From the NCBI GenBank assembly GCA_023091735.1, contig JALKBU010000103.1:1-64000 (forward strand): DNA of 64,000 bases, given 5' to 3'. The position numbers were made by a program, and so were the translations under genes. Shown here piece by piece: positions 38,355 to 48,923 of the stretch. Origin of the DNA: Trichomonas tenax (taxonomy: Eukaryota > Parabasalia > Trichomonadida > Trichomonadidae). Numbering within the stretch: position 1 is the stretch's first letter; each line of letters starts with the position of its first letter. A model generated the notes under the pieces. It saw only the letters and a program-made list of their open reading frames with translations, had not been told where the DNA came from and did not search any database.

Positions 38355-39485
38355 ATGGAAATATCTGGAAATCGTTTTTCTCACATTCAGCAATTTCTAG
38401 AGAACAATTTCAATTTGGTTTTGTTCGATCAAATCGCCAGGCAGATGGTGAAGCATCACATTTCATCAAAATTCCTTAAAGAAAGAATTAACGAAATATT
38501 ATTAAACATGTTAATACAAGAAAGAGAGTCCTACAGGATGAATGTCGAGTCAGAAAACAGAGCTTTAAGTCACCAAAAGAAGCAACTTGATGCAAGAATA
38601 GAAACTAAAGTAAAACGAATCGAAAGACATATTGACAACGCTTTAGAGGAGAATAAAATGGTCCATCAGAAGCTAAATCGTGTAAAGTCCGTACAAAACG
38701 AATATCAAAACCGCTTAGTAGAAGAAAATCAAAAGATAAATCAACATTATAAAAATATCGAACAAGAAATACAAAACCTTAATAAGCCAATGTCTATTTT
38801 ACGCGAAAGAATCCATCAAATACAAAATGAAGTCGAAGAATTAACAGATGCTCATAAAAATTATATTTCAAACGCAAGGACGCTCTTTAATGAGCAAAAG
38901 AACTCATATCTCGACAAGTACGAAGTGCTAAAGAAAGAATATATGAGCACACCCGCGATAACAGAATATGATAAAATATTATTCAACGAAAAGACGAAAA
39001 CACTGAAGCAAACAGAAAGCCTGGCCTCGCTGTTTGAGTATTTTTACAAATTACAGCAAAATCACAATGAAGCAAATGCTCAATTATTCACAACGAATGA
39101 TTTTTCACCAGCGAACTTTAGAATGATTTTAAATCAACTCTCGAGGTCCATAAAGGAAAAGTCGAAGACAGATGCGTGTGCTATATTCGAAATTCAAGAC
39201 GGAAAGTTGGAATCAGTTGTTTCTCACATCAATGAAATGCTCGAAACTAAATCAGTTGGCGTTAGAGAAAAATACAAAGAGATTATCAACAAACAGCAGA
39301 ATAGGATCGCGAAGCTCCAGAAGCAACTCGCTATTGCACAAAAGGAGCTTTATGGCCTTGCTAAAGCTGTTCCAGACACAAAGATGTTGAACGAGATCAC
39401 ATCAGTCCAAAAGTCATTGAACGAGAAAATGAATGTCACTGATGAAAAGATGTCGAAGCTTCAGAAACTCGCTTCCAAGAACTGA
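38355..39485 (+). CDS. Coiled-coil protein of unknown function
   Basis: From the ATG at 38355 the protein is 376 residues. Residues 1-60 (EISGNRFSHIQQFLENNFNL) are helical with hydrophobic positions and recall LisH-like dimerisation helices, though only loosely. Residues 65-235 and 300-370 are coiled coil, separated by a non-heptad part with FSPANFRMILNQLSRSI. There is no TM segment or enzyme motif. An earlier in-frame ATG (38223) adds 44 residues that overlap the neighbouring surface-protein relic and are unlike the rest, so I prefer 38355. A centrosomal or axonemal role is possible but unproven. Confidence 0.68.
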   Translation: MEISGNRFSHIQQFLENNFNLVLFDQIARQMVKHHISSKFLKERINEILLNMLIQERESYRMNVESENRALSHQKKQLDARIETKVKRIERHIDNALEENKMVHQKLNRVKSVQNEYQNRLVEENQKINQHYKNIEQEIQNLNKPMSILRERIHQIQNEVEELTDAHKNYISNARTLFNEQKNSYLDKYEVLKKEYMSTPAITEYDKILFNEKTKTLKQTESLASLFEYFYKLQQNHNEANAQLFTTNDFSPANFRMILNQLSRSIKEKSKTDACAIFEIQDGKLESVVSHINEMLETKSVGVREKYKEIINKQQNRIAKLQKQLAIAQKELYGLAKAVPDTKMLNEITSVQKSLNEKMNVTDEKMSKLQKLASKN

Positions 39486-39546
39486 GCGCATATTTATTTG
39501 TTTTTGTTTGATAAAGTTGTTATTTCATTTATCATAACTTCATTTA

Positions 39547-39916
39547 ATATTATTATTTCCATTGTATAGCATTTTTATAACGTAAAATATGTTGTTGTCG
39601 ATGATAAATAGGTAAATCTAATCACAAATATGCTTTTTTAGCTTTTTTTTAAAGTATTCCAAGTGTTCACACATAAGCTCTGTGTGTTATTCTCCCAAAA
39701 ATAATGATGACTCTTTTTTTGCGCGGCTAAATTTGACAAGTTTATTAAATTGAGAAAAATAACACACAGAGCTTATGTGCGAACACTTGGAATACTTTTT
39801 TCTAAAAAAAAAACTAAAAAGCATATTTGTGATTAGATTTACCGATTTATCATCGACAACAACATATTTTACTTTATAAAAATGCTATACAATGGGAATA
39901 TAATATATTATAATGA
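39547..39916. mobile_element. Long near-perfect inverted repeat (foldback/MITE-like)
   Basis: The left arm (39547-39694) and right arm (39752-39916) are reverse complements over about 150 bases with few mismatches and one extra A-run. The loop is about 57 bases. The arms share CATTGTATAGCATTTTTATA at the outside and AGTATTCCAAGTGTTC with ACATAAGCTCTGTGTG towards the loop. It would fold into a very stable hairpin. It has no coding capacity and lies just after the stop of the coiled-coil gene, so transcripts of that gene could contain it. Confidence 0.8.
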
Positions 39917-40978
39917 GTAAAGCACATCATGGCAAATCAATGTTTTTGATGCAAGATATATCTAATATTTTAATGAAATATAGACTTTGTTAGCTAATTC
40001 TTTAATATATCATGCACAACAGGATTTTGTACATTGAGGTTCAATAACTTAGCAAGAAGTTAATCCAGTGAGTTAAAAAACGAGTTTCACCGACTTTGCG
40101 TATAAATTTTAGACAAGCCTAAATAAAATTTATTTGAGTTGATGCGGCTTGACGATATGATGGTGTTTTTTGCTTTTTCGTTGATCAGAAAAGGTGTTTT
40201 GAGAGTGAAGAGAAGAGAATTATCTAAATCTCAAAATACTGAATAGTGTCAATTTAGATAAACTATTAATAAATCTCTACCATAAGAATTTTTATTATTA
40301 ATTAAACAATATATTTTAATAACAAATTATAAGAAATTATTAAGATTTAGATATAAATTATAGGAAAATTGTTAATTTTATATATATTAAGGAAGTTATG
40401 ATTATGTATATTCTCAGATTGCTGATTTTTTAGGGTTAGCCAAATTTTGGATTTTCCCGAAAAGTCACAATCTGTATACGACTGGAATCAAGATCTGATG
40501 GCTGTATAATATGCAGACGAAATGTCTTTAATTGTTGTTCTTAGATTGATGAAAACAATGCAAAAAAAGCAAATTTACATGTCAGTGATCAAAAATAATT
40601 GTTAAATATTTAACGTTGAAAAAAATTATTTAATAATGAGTTCCTCATCGCACAGAGATCATAGAAAAATATTACGAAAAAGGTGACAAAAGAATCATGA
40701 AACGTGACACTATGAAGGTTGTAAGTCTTATTTTATTTTACTAGTCTATATTTGATACTAAATAAAAATATTCAAAAGTTTACAAAGACCATCGTGAAAT
40801 GGTTTCATAATATGATAAATAGTAAAACTACGCAATAAATTTTTCTAACCGCAATTATCACAAAAAAATTGAAAATTGAAAACGCTTTAAATAATGCATA
40901 ACAACGAAAAACAAATTTCTATTTTTAACCCTAAAATCTCTGAAAAAAAAACATCAAGAACAACAACATTTTCGAAAA
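39917..40978. other. Long spacer with one motif copy
   Basis: About 1 kb of AT-rich DNA without a readable gene. TTTACATGTCAGT (40574-40586) is a copy of the recurrent motif, about 400 bases upstream of the saposin-like gene. A short basic frame around 40690 is not convincing. Confidence 0.35.
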
Positions 40979-41332
40979 ATGCTGTTTTTCCTCTTCGCAG
41001 CTTCAGTTAAGTCTGTCGATATGAAGTGCACAGTCTGCCAGACAATCGCCGGCATCGTCGCAGAGTGCGTTGCCTCCGGAATGGAGACCGCTCAGATCAA
41101 GGAGAGACTCCAACAGAAGTGCTCTTCCCTCGGTTTCTTCTCTGACTTCTGCAACATCTTGGTCGAGACATACTTCAACAAGCTCGTTTCTTACATCCGT
41201 GGCGGTGAAACAGTAACAAAAGCCTGCAAGTACGTCGGCGCTTGCCCGAAGAACACTGTTGAGTCCAACGAGTTTATCTCGCAGCAGCGCAGACCAGTCA
41301 TCAAACCACGCAAATATGTCAGATACCAGTAA
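40979..41332 (+). CDS. Secreted saposin B-type (SAPLIP) protein
   Basis: The 117-residue protein has a short signal peptide (MLFFLFAASVKS), then one saposin B domain (about 14-92). The six cysteines have the usual spacing (CTVC near the start, two in the middle, CKYVGAC at the end). SAPLIPs bind membrane lipids, and related amoebozoan and trichomonad members can form pores. Whether this one is lytic cannot be told from sequence. A basic tail (QQRRPVIKPRKYVRYQ) follows the domain. Codon bias is strong, suggesting high expression. The start follows ACATTTTCGAAAA. Confidence 0.85.
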   Translation: MLFFLFAASVKSVDMKCTVCQTIAGIVAECVASGMETAQIKERLQQKCSSLGFFSDFCNILVETYFNKLVSYIRGGETVTKACKYVGACPKNTVESNEFISQQRRPVIKPRKYVRYQ

Positions 41333-41690
41333 TTTTCAAGATTATTAAAGAACTAACTAGTTTTGCATGAGTTGGTTTTACTTTTCTCCTTCATGTCTAT
41401 ATGTTTACCATATTAACATCCCCAAAAATTCAAATAATATTTCAATAATTTTTTTAAACAAGTGGTTCAAGCTTTTAGCTTTTGGCCATTGATAGAACAT
41501 GAAAATTTTTAATTGAATGCACTATAGTTAGCCTTTAAACAATTTTATAATCAAAAAATAAAACAAAATTTTGTATTTCAACGATTGGAAGCGTTTTGGT
41601 ATCATGAATTCTGATTAGATTTGTGGTCAAATCGGAAAAATAAAAAACTACATTTTAACAAAAAGTGACGGGTCCAAAATCTAAAAAATC
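41333..41690. other. Spacer, no gene seen
   Basis: AT-rich 358-base spacer between two plus-strand genes, with no motif copies. Confidence 0.35.
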
Positions 41691-42674
41691 ATGGAAAAGC
41701 GTCCAAGCGAAATGCAGGCATCTGATTACTATTTTGATTCATACGCACACTTCGGAATCCATGAGGATATGTTAAAGGATCGCGTTCGCACATTGGCATA
41801 CAAAAATGCTATTTTAACGAATCCGACTTTATTTAATGGCAAGATCGTTTTGGATGTCGGATGTGGCACAGGAATTCTTTCGATGTTTGCTGCTAAAGCT
41901 GGCGCAAAGCGTGTTTATGCTGTTGAAAAATCATCAATTGTCGATTATGCACGTGAAATCATCCAAATCAATGGCTTCGGTGATGTTATTACAGTTATTC
42001 AAGGAACAGTCGAAGAAATCGATCTCCCTGAAAAAGTTGATGTTATTATAAGCGAATGGATGGGCTATTGCTTGCTCTACGAATCAATGCTGCCATCAGT
42101 CATCAATGCCCGTGACAGGTTCCTCAAAGAAACAGGAACAATGTTCCCGAACACTGCACAATTGTATATTTGCGGAATAGAAGACGCAGAATACCGCTCC
42201 AAGAAGATAGACTTCTGGGACAACGTTTACGGATTCAGCTATGCACCAATCAAACAATGGACACTTCTTGAGCCTCTCGTTGAAACTTGCCCAACAGAAC
42301 GCATTTTCACTGATGAGTGCATGATTTCTAACTTAGATCTCAACAAGTGTTCCATCCAGGATTTGACTATCACATCCAAATTCACATTAGTTCCAACAGA
42401 AGACCAAATGTTCCATGCTTTCGTTACATGGTTCGAAGTTGAATTTGTTGGCCCAGATAACACGATTTCATTGTCTACATCACCATATAAGAAGGAAACA
42501 CACTGGTGCCAGACAATCTTCTATCTCAAGGACCCAATAGAAGCAAATCCAGATACACCAATCACAGGAAAATTCCATATGGAGCCAAACATGAAGAATC
42601 CACGTGATCAGGACTTCCAAATCGAATGGACTGTTAACGGTGAAACTGTTTCACAACTTTTCAAGATGAGATAA
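41691..42674 (+). CDS. PRMT1: Protein arginine N-methyltransferase, PRMT1-type
   Basis: The 327-residue protein has all type I PRMT motifs: the YFDSYAHFGIHEDML start helix, motif I VLDVGCGTGILSMFAAKAGA, the double-E loop SEWMGYCLLYESML and the THW loop (ETHWCQTIFYL). PRMT1 places asymmetric dimethylarginine on histones and RNA-binding proteins. RG-rich substrates such as the N-terminus of the Set1-like protein in this window would suit it, though that link is speculative. Its length and lack of extra domains fit PRMT1 rather than PRMT3 or CARM1. The ATG follows AAAAAATC directly. Confidence 0.95.
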   Translation: MEKRPSEMQASDYYFDSYAHFGIHEDMLKDRVRTLAYKNAILTNPTLFNGKIVLDVGCGTGILSMFAAKAGAKRVYAVEKSSIVDYAREIIQINGFGDVITVIQGTVEEIDLPEKVDVIISEWMGYCLLYESMLPSVINARDRFLKETGTMFPNTAQLYICGIEDAEYRSKKIDFWDNVYGFSYAPIKQWTLLEPLVETCPTERIFTDECMISNLDLNKCSIQDLTITSKFTLVPTEDQMFHAFVTWFEVEFVGPDNTISLSTSPYKKETHWCQTIFYLKDPIEANPDTPITGKFHMEPNMKNPRDQDFQIEWTVNGETVSQLFKMR

Positions 42675-42814
42675 AGAAAATAAAGAATTATTATAGAGAT
42701 TTATAACAAAATAAATATTTAAACATTGATATTAAACAAAACAGTGGATCCGATTTGCTTAGGTCTATATCAAAACAAATAAAAAACAGTCAATCTTTGA
42801 AAAGATTAGATAAA

Positions 42815-43870
42815 TTACAAATATGCTGAGGGATCTGCTCCATTATCAGCTTCAGGATTATCCATTATCAAGCTATAATTGAAGATGCATTTGCTAACAT
42901 CTGCTTCAAATGGAGTCTTTTTATCGTGATGAATCTTGAAGAATTTTGAATTTAGGACTTGGGATACTGTCAATCGCTGTTTAGGATTCTCTGCTAACAT
43001 TTGCAATAAATCGCATCCGTCATCTTGGGATTTGATTTGTTCTGAAATGTCTGGATCAGAATTCATCAAAACAAAGAATAACTGGCCCAGAGAATAAATA
43101 TCAGATGCAGAGGTAATGATGCCTGTTTTCCTGACCTCTGGAGCATGGAAATATGTGTTATTTGGTTCTCTATCGTGCAATTTTGTTTGTTCTTTGTTTA
43201 AATGGCTGAATCCTGTTAAAACCGGCTCCAGCTCATCATTCAAAAGGATGTTCTCCGGACAAATACAGCCATGAACAAAACGTGCTTCATGAATCTTTTT
43301 GACTGCGTTTGCAAGTGACCACATTATATCGATCGTTTTGTCGTAGTCTAACTTGTGTTCATCATTGCCCACTGATAAAAATGTATGAAGGTCAAGATTC
43401 TTATAATAATCCATGATATATCCATACTTAGTGACAACATTAGTTTCGGATGCTTCTGCATCGGGACCATCGGTATTTTGAGCGACGCCCTGTGGTGTTT
43501 CGGAATCAGGATTTGAAACTAAAAGTTTACAAGGAACAATTTCGGAGAAATGGACAATATTCGATGAAAGACCAATTTCTCTGGTAAGGGCTAAATGAAT
43601 GTTAGTTAATCTCTCTTGAGTTTCTAATGGACAACATTTGAAGACCATTTTGGCTCCTGTTTGAGTATTGTAGACGCAATAAAGAATGGAGCCGTTTGCG
43701 TTCAGGTTGAGTAATGTTGATGGAGCGTATTGACCGTTTTTGATATTTCTTGGGAATCTGCTTAAAAATGAATCATCATACTGGAAAAATCTGCTATCCT
43801 CTTCATCCTCTTCATAGATGTAGTCTTCTTCTGGTTGATTTATGTTGTTTTCGACGTCTTCTTCGCTCAT
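42815..43870 (-). CDS. Protein pseudokinase
   Basis: The 351-residue protein has an acidic N-terminus (residues 1-30) and a protein kinase fold (about 45-320). A beta-3 lysine is present (MVFKCC), and the APE-like HAPEVRKTG and the SDIYSLGQLFFVLM helix are clear. However, the catalytic loop is FVHGCICPENILL (no Asp in the HRD position) and the metal-binding motif is LTGFSHL (Thr for Asp). So it should not transfer phosphate. An insert between the N-lobe strands (about 118-140) is Asp/Glu/Thr-rich. It likely acts as a scaffold or allosteric partner. The neighbour PRMT1 gene is convergent. Confidence 0.82.
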   Translation of the reverse strand: MSEEDVENNINQPEEDYIYEEDEEDSRFFQYDDSFLSRFPRNIKNGQYAPSTLLNLNANGSILYCVYNTQTGAKMVFKCCPLETQERLTNIHLALTREIGLSSNIVHFSEIVPCKLLVSNPDSETPQGVAQNTDGPDAEASETNVVTKYGYIMDYYKNLDLHTFLSVGNDEHKLDYDKTIDIMWSLANAVKKIHEARFVHGCICPENILLNDELEPVLTGFSHLNKEQTKLHDREPNNTYFHAPEVRKTGIITSASDIYSLGQLFFVLMNSDPDISEQIKSQDDGCDLLQMLAENPKQRLTVSQVLNSKFFKIHHDKKTPFEADVSKCIFNYSLIMDNPEADNGADPSAYL

Positions 43871-45210
43871 TAGAATTTTGGAAAAGTGTCATGGAAATTT
43901 TTCCAGTCAGTCATAAAAAAGTGTCATGCAGAATGTACGTTATTAAAAATTTCACTTTTTTGGCCTCGGCCGAAGTTGAGTTTTGCTGTCTCGGTGAGGA
44001 TTCAAAAATAGGCTTTTCTATTAGGCACATTCAAAAATATAACTCAGCTAATTTATCATGGAATCAATTTAATTGCTCTAGACTAAAATAATTCACAAGA
44101 TATTGCGTTTTTTAAACTTTGTTGGTTTCTAGCCTTGGCGTTACCAGTTGCTTTCTACAAGAGTATCTGGCGTCGGAATCCGTCTTGAAACCTATATGTT
44201 AAAATTCGAAATTTGTACCACAAAATTTTGCAGATTTTTTAGCTCCATTTTCTACACACAGCTGCTACTAACATTTCGCTGATCACTCACAAATTTTCTA
44301 AGGGCCGCTACAGAGGGTTTTTGAGATCCGATTATTATCTATATATTTAACGATGATTTATGCATATTTATAGAAATCCGTGTAATTTATATCGGTTCTT
44401 CGTTTCAATTACAGATATAAAACTATCAATATCTCTATTTAAGATTTCATTCATAATGTTTTTATAAAATAATGCTCTTTTTCTTAGAGTAAATATTCTA
44501 CCTTTATAGTCATATCTAAAACGAGCTTATCAACTCATTTTATGAATATGAAATTTTCATGTTTTTGAAAATGTTGATATATTTAAGCGTTGTATCCTGT
44601 TTCTATGATAAGTAGTCTAATTAGTCTGTTTTAATGAGAATGGATTTCATTCATTGTTCATCAATTTTTTGAAAATTGAAAAATCAAAATTGCCTATTTA
44701 ATGGTAAAATTACATTCAGCATCTAAAATGCATTAAAATTTATGATTTATTTTTGCATAAATTCGTTTTTTAGTAAAACATCCAAAGTGCAAAATTATTT
44801 TTCAAAAAATTGTTTAAATAATATACACTTTTACAAGATGAATAACTCAGTGAATCTCTGTATAGGTTATTTGATATCACAAACTTTACATCCTCATGGC
44901 CTATACAACTTAAACCCTGAAGCTGATTGGAAAATATCAGCAAAAAAATCCAAGGTACCTTTTTAATGAATGTTTGGATAAAAGCTTTTCTTCTTAGTTT
45001 CTGATAAAATTATTTATATTTTTAGAATCTATATTGGGTATAAAAAATATGACATGAATATGATCAAAATATATTGATTTATATCTAATCATTAAAAAAG
45101 CATCTTAAAAGAAGTAAAATGTGTTTGTGAAAAGAAAGTTTTACGTTTGAAATAGCATATATGATATTTATAATAAACCATATATTACATTATTAATTAA
45201 AATTCAAACA
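43871..45210. other. Long spacer, no gene accepted
   Basis: About 1.3 kb of AT-rich DNA. A few more GC-rich words occur near 44130-44340 (for example CTAAGGGCCGCTACAGAGG at 44298), which may be old repeat ends. A 74-codon frame at 44742-44966 has poor coding character and is not called. Confidence 0.3.
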
Positions 45211-46746
45211 TTATTGTGTAAGAGAGTTGATAGAGACTGTGGAAGAAGGAACGGATTCATAGGCATGGGGTCCATCATCAGAATCTCCTTCATCGGAGAA
45301 ATCTTCGCCATCTTTCAATCTCCACATTCTATAAAGAACTGTGGAAAGGCCAGTAAGTGAAATCAATGCTGTTCCTATATCTTCGAACAAATATGTGTTG
45401 AACATCCAATATAAGTCATTCTTCTTTGTATAATATATAATTGTGGAAACTAATGGGATTGGAATGGCCATTGTGAGAATACTGACGATTGTAGCACGTG
45501 TTGGTCTCTTGATTACTTGCAAATACGAAATAACTTGTTCATGAATGAGATATAATGGATTTGTAGCGAAAATTCTCCAAATAATATTTGGAAGAAGTTT
45601 CAAAACTTCTCTGTCCTTTGTAAAGATGCCGAAAATCTGTGCTGGGAAGACAGACATTATGACTGAATTAATTGCGGACCAAATGAACGAGATCCATGTC
45701 ATATGGAACAACAAGGCTTTGATTCTTGAGTAGTTCTTCTGTCCGTAAGCATATGAAGCTGCTGGAAGGAAACCAGTATCGAGAGCAGCTAAAATCGATA
45801 ATGAAAGCATATAGAGTCTTGTCATGATTGGCCACATTGATTCTACCTGTTTCTTAACACCAGCGTGGTCAGCAACCTCGTAAATAAAGTGCTGGAGATA
45901 GATATGTGGAAATGCTTCTGAGAAGTTCAAGATGAACGATGCCATACCAACGCTGACGGCCTTTATTGTCTGTGGAGATGGTTTCATGAAGAACTGCTTG
46001 GCGCTGATTCTTATAGAAAGTTTTCCACGTAATAACAACCAAAGAAGGTACAAAAATGGAACAAACTGAGCCAAAATAGCAGACAAAGCAGCGGCCCAAA
46101 CACCCCAATGGAAGACGAACAAGAAAAGTGGAAGAAAGACGAGCATATCTAAAATTAATGTTGAGAACTGAACTGATCCATATAGCCATGCGCACCCTTC
46201 ACCTTCAAGCAATCCGCAAAGAGTAAAGTAGAAGAAACTGAGGAAAATTGTTCCTGCAGAGATCGCTTGATAAATAAATGCCTCGTCAAGTGTAACGCTG
46301 GATGAAGTGATCCATTTGACTATAATCTTAGTCGTTGGTATGACTAAGGCGGCATAACCCATTCCTATTATAATCGATAATCTTAACATATCGACAACAA
46401 CTTGGCTAATCTCTGAAAACATATGTGCTCCGAACAAATAAGAGACTTGTGTACTCGTAGATATAGCAAACAGGTTGCAGAATGCAAAAGAAACCATATC
46501 ATAAAGCCAAACCGAAGCTACGACCTGTAAACCGTGGTCACCGATAGTTTTTCCGATCCAGTACTGGTTAACTATAGTGTAGAACGAGAAAACGAGCTGT
46601 GTGATTGTTGGACCGATGGATAAATCTAAAAAAGTCGCTAGAGGCGATTTCTTGCCTAATCTTTCCGCCTCTTCCTCGCCATTGTGAATGATGTCCGATG
46701 ATGTGTTCTTGTCTATGTCCGCAAGCAACGGAGTCTCCAATTGCAT
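45211..46746 (-). CDS. MATE-family multidrug/organic cation exporter
   Basis: From the first true ATG (46746) the protein is 511 residues with about 12 TM helices in two related halves. This fits the MATE superfamily, which exports drugs and metabolites in exchange for H+ or Na+. Family-like points are SIGPTITQLVFSFYTIVNQY in TM1, TMEM-linked GLLEGEGCAW and, in the second half, DTGFLPAASYAYGQKNYSRI, the repeat equivalent of the conserved (A/S)xxxGxxN motif. N- and C-terminal tails are acidic and cytosolic. The frame extends 19 codons upstream from a TTG, which I ignore. Confidence 0.9.
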   Translation of the reverse strand: MQLETPLLADIDKNTSSDIIHNGEEEAERLGKKSPLATFLDLSIGPTITQLVFSFYTIVNQYWIGKTIGDHGLQVVASVWLYDMVSFAFCNLFAISTSTQVSYLFGAHMFSEISQVVVDMLRLSIIIGMGYAALVIPTTKIIVKWITSSSVTLDEAFIYQAISAGTIFLSFFYFTLCGLLEGEGCAWLYGSVQFSTLILDMLVFLPLFLFVFHWGVWAAALSAILAQFVPFLYLLWLLLRGKLSIRISAKQFFMKPSPQTIKAVSVGMASFILNFSEAFPHIYLQHFIYEVADHAGVKKQVESMWPIMTRLYMLSLSILAALDTGFLPAASYAYGQKNYSRIKALLFHMTWISFIWSAINSVIMSVFPAQIFGIFTKDREVLKLLPNIIWRIFATNPLYLIHEQVISYLQVIKRPTRATIVSILTMAIPIPLVSTIIYYTKKNDLYWMFNTYLFEDIGTALISLTGLSTVLYRMWRLKDGEDFSDEGDSDDGPHAYESVPSSTVSINSLTQ

Positions 46747-48266
46747 AAAAAATATAAAAATTATATATTCATAGAAAAATTTCAATATATCCACTTCTGA
46801 CAAAAATTATGGACCGGAAATAAGAGATAAGTTATCTATTGTAATTCCATTTCCGGTGTCTTTTGATGCTGTTTTAATCATATATCCATGAGTTTTGCGC
46901 ATTAGGATGAAGAAAAACAAATAAATCAAATTTTCGACCTATAAGAAAGGTCGTTAAAAGATGGCACTATTATGAACACATTCCCTATCACTATGTCTAT
47001 CATACCCATAAGTCTAACACTCATTTTCCAAGCATTTGGAAGAGATTATTGAAAATTAATGTTAAAAAACATTAAAATCGCTGAAATTGCAGAGATAAAT
47101 ATAATTTTGGAATAAAATATTAAATGTTAGATTAAAATATGATTTTATAACTTTTTGATGGAGATTTCTTCGACAAATCGAAAATTTTAGTAGAAAATAA
47201 TTAAGTAGCATTATTTAAGATAGAAACTCTGAAATTTTGCAATTCTGCGAATTTTTATCGTCAATTTTTAATAATACTTACATCAATATAGATAATAATG
47301 TCACGATAAAATTTTATGGAATAGAAATTTTCAATAGGTTAAGTTTAAAATTTATCGTTAAAATTGAGAAAATTATTTTTGAAAAATAATTAATACATCG
47401 TCTTAAGCTCAGTATTTAGATCCATAAAATCGTGTTTTGGTTAATTTTGTGCGGACTCTAAAAGAATCACAAAACGAGGTTAAAACAGCTGCAAAAGTAT
47501 TACACTATCGAATCAGTACTAAATCATTTGTGTGTTGAAATTAATTTTTTATCGACCAAATCTTTAAGAAAAATTAATCAAACAAATTCAGTTTTGGTCG
47601 ATCTTGTAATGCTAAATTTGCAAAATCTTAAAATTTTTTTTGTATTATAGTCGACTTTACTTTTCTCTGATGAATTGTGAATGATTAAATACTGACACTG
47701 AATCTGTTTATTTTTATCTATTGATCCGATACATTAACAACAGGTTTTGTTTTAAATTTTATCGGTCTGTGGAGGCGATCTCTAAGAATTTTCATTGGTC
47801 GAAGAAGAGAGCAATTACAGAGCCCGAGCGAAGCATAATTATTTACGAAAAATTGAAATATCTGAAATAAAATGAGCGAATCAAAACAAATAACCTCGTA
47901 TTCTTATAAATCTTTTTGCATATGCTTACCCTTCTTTATTAAAGCATGTACACAAAAGCATTAGTCGTTTTCGAATCAGGATCAAAAAGATCGCTGTAAT
48001 TATTGACATATGTTGTATATTTGATTAAAAGATTGGTTGGACCCAAATATGCAGTATGGTTTGATTATGTTCATATGCATTACAAGCAATATCTGTGAGT
48101 AAATAACAATTTTACAATATATTTGATATTTTAGTGAATTTTCATTATATTATTATTCACTTGGTACTCTTAAATATGGTACGTAGATTTATAACGTGTT
48201 TAAAATATATGATAAATAAAAAATATTTGACGTGTAAATGTCATTACAATGTCAAATTAATTTTTA
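46747..48266. promoter_or_regulatory. Long divergent spacer; motif pair next to the SRAP-like gene
   Basis: About 1.5 kb of AT-rich DNA without a readable gene. TTTGACGTGTAAATG (48226-48240) and TTACAATGTCAAATT (48244-48258) lie directly upstream of the ATG at 48267 and belong to the recurrent motif family. Confidence 0.4.
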
Positions 48267-48923
48267 ATGTTTCGATATTCTTTCAATAGAACAATATATG
48301 AGTTAAAAAATATCACGCATTGTGAGATACCCAATAAATTGCCTGTAATCAATCCATCAAATTGTATCCTTCCCTGTTCAAAAGTCCCAATAATTTTTGA
48401 TAATCAAATTCAAATCGGTAACTGGGGAATTGCAGCTGACGATGGTAATTTGATCACTAATGTCCCACTTGAGGCGTTCGAAAATAATCAAAATGGCTTA
48501 TCTCGATGTTTAATTCCTTTAACAGGATATTTTGTTGCAGATGAGCATATCTGTTTATATGCTCCAACTCTTAACAAGGAAATAATGTTTGCTGCAGGTG
48601 CAATGACGCCAAATCTTGATATTGTTTTTATAACAAAGCAAAAGTTTTGTTATTTGCACGAGATGAAAGAACTTCCAATTTTGCTTCAAGGAGATATGAT
48701 ATCAAACTGGCTTCAAGGAAGAATTGAATATGACTCCATTCCTGAAATTAACCTACGTTTTCAGAGTGTTTCTAAGCTTTCATTAAATAATAATCTTTAC
48801 AATGGTGAAAGATGCATCGAAGAAATTATCCCTTTTAAAACATACATGAAATGCATGCAACACTCGAAAACTTTATTAGATCAAACATTTCCTGAACCAG
48901 AGGATTGGTTTGATCACGATTGA
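48267..48923 (+). CDS. SRAP-domain-like (YedK/HMCES family) protein lacking the catalytic cysteine
   Basis: The 218-residue protein aligns with SRAP domains, which covalently trap abasic sites in single-stranded DNA. Matching blocks are CSKVPIIFD, GNWGIAADD (WG-aP), RCLIPLTGYF (the RCLIPadGFyEW block), EIMFAAGAMTP and LHEMKELPILL (the HDRMPvil block, His kept). But the invariant MCGRY start is MFRYS here, so the Cys2 nucleophile is missing. The Glu of GFYEW is also changed (GYFVA) and the NAR Arg is replaced (NVP). It may be a DNA-binding relic or have a new role. A stop lies in frame just upstream (48258-48260), so no hidden Cys start is available. Confidence 0.72.
   Translation: MFRYSFNRTIYELKNITHCEIPNKLPVINPSNCILPCSKVPIIFDNQIQIGNWGIAADDGNLITNVPLEAFENNQNGLSRCLIPLTGYFVADEHICLYAPTLNKEIMFAAGAMTPNLDIVFITKQKFCYLHEMKELPILLQGDMISNWLQGRIEYDSIPEINLRFQSVSKLSLNNNLYNGERCIEEIIPFKTYMKCMQHSKTLLDQTFPEPEDWFDHD

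Noticed and set aside
44296..44320. CTAAGGGCCGCTACAGAGG as a transposon end
   Set aside because: Resembles the TTAA-element end only partly, lacks TTAA and no partner end was found.
44742..44966. 74-codon plus-strand frame
   Set aside because: AT-rich, no codon bias, no motif; not accepted as a gene.
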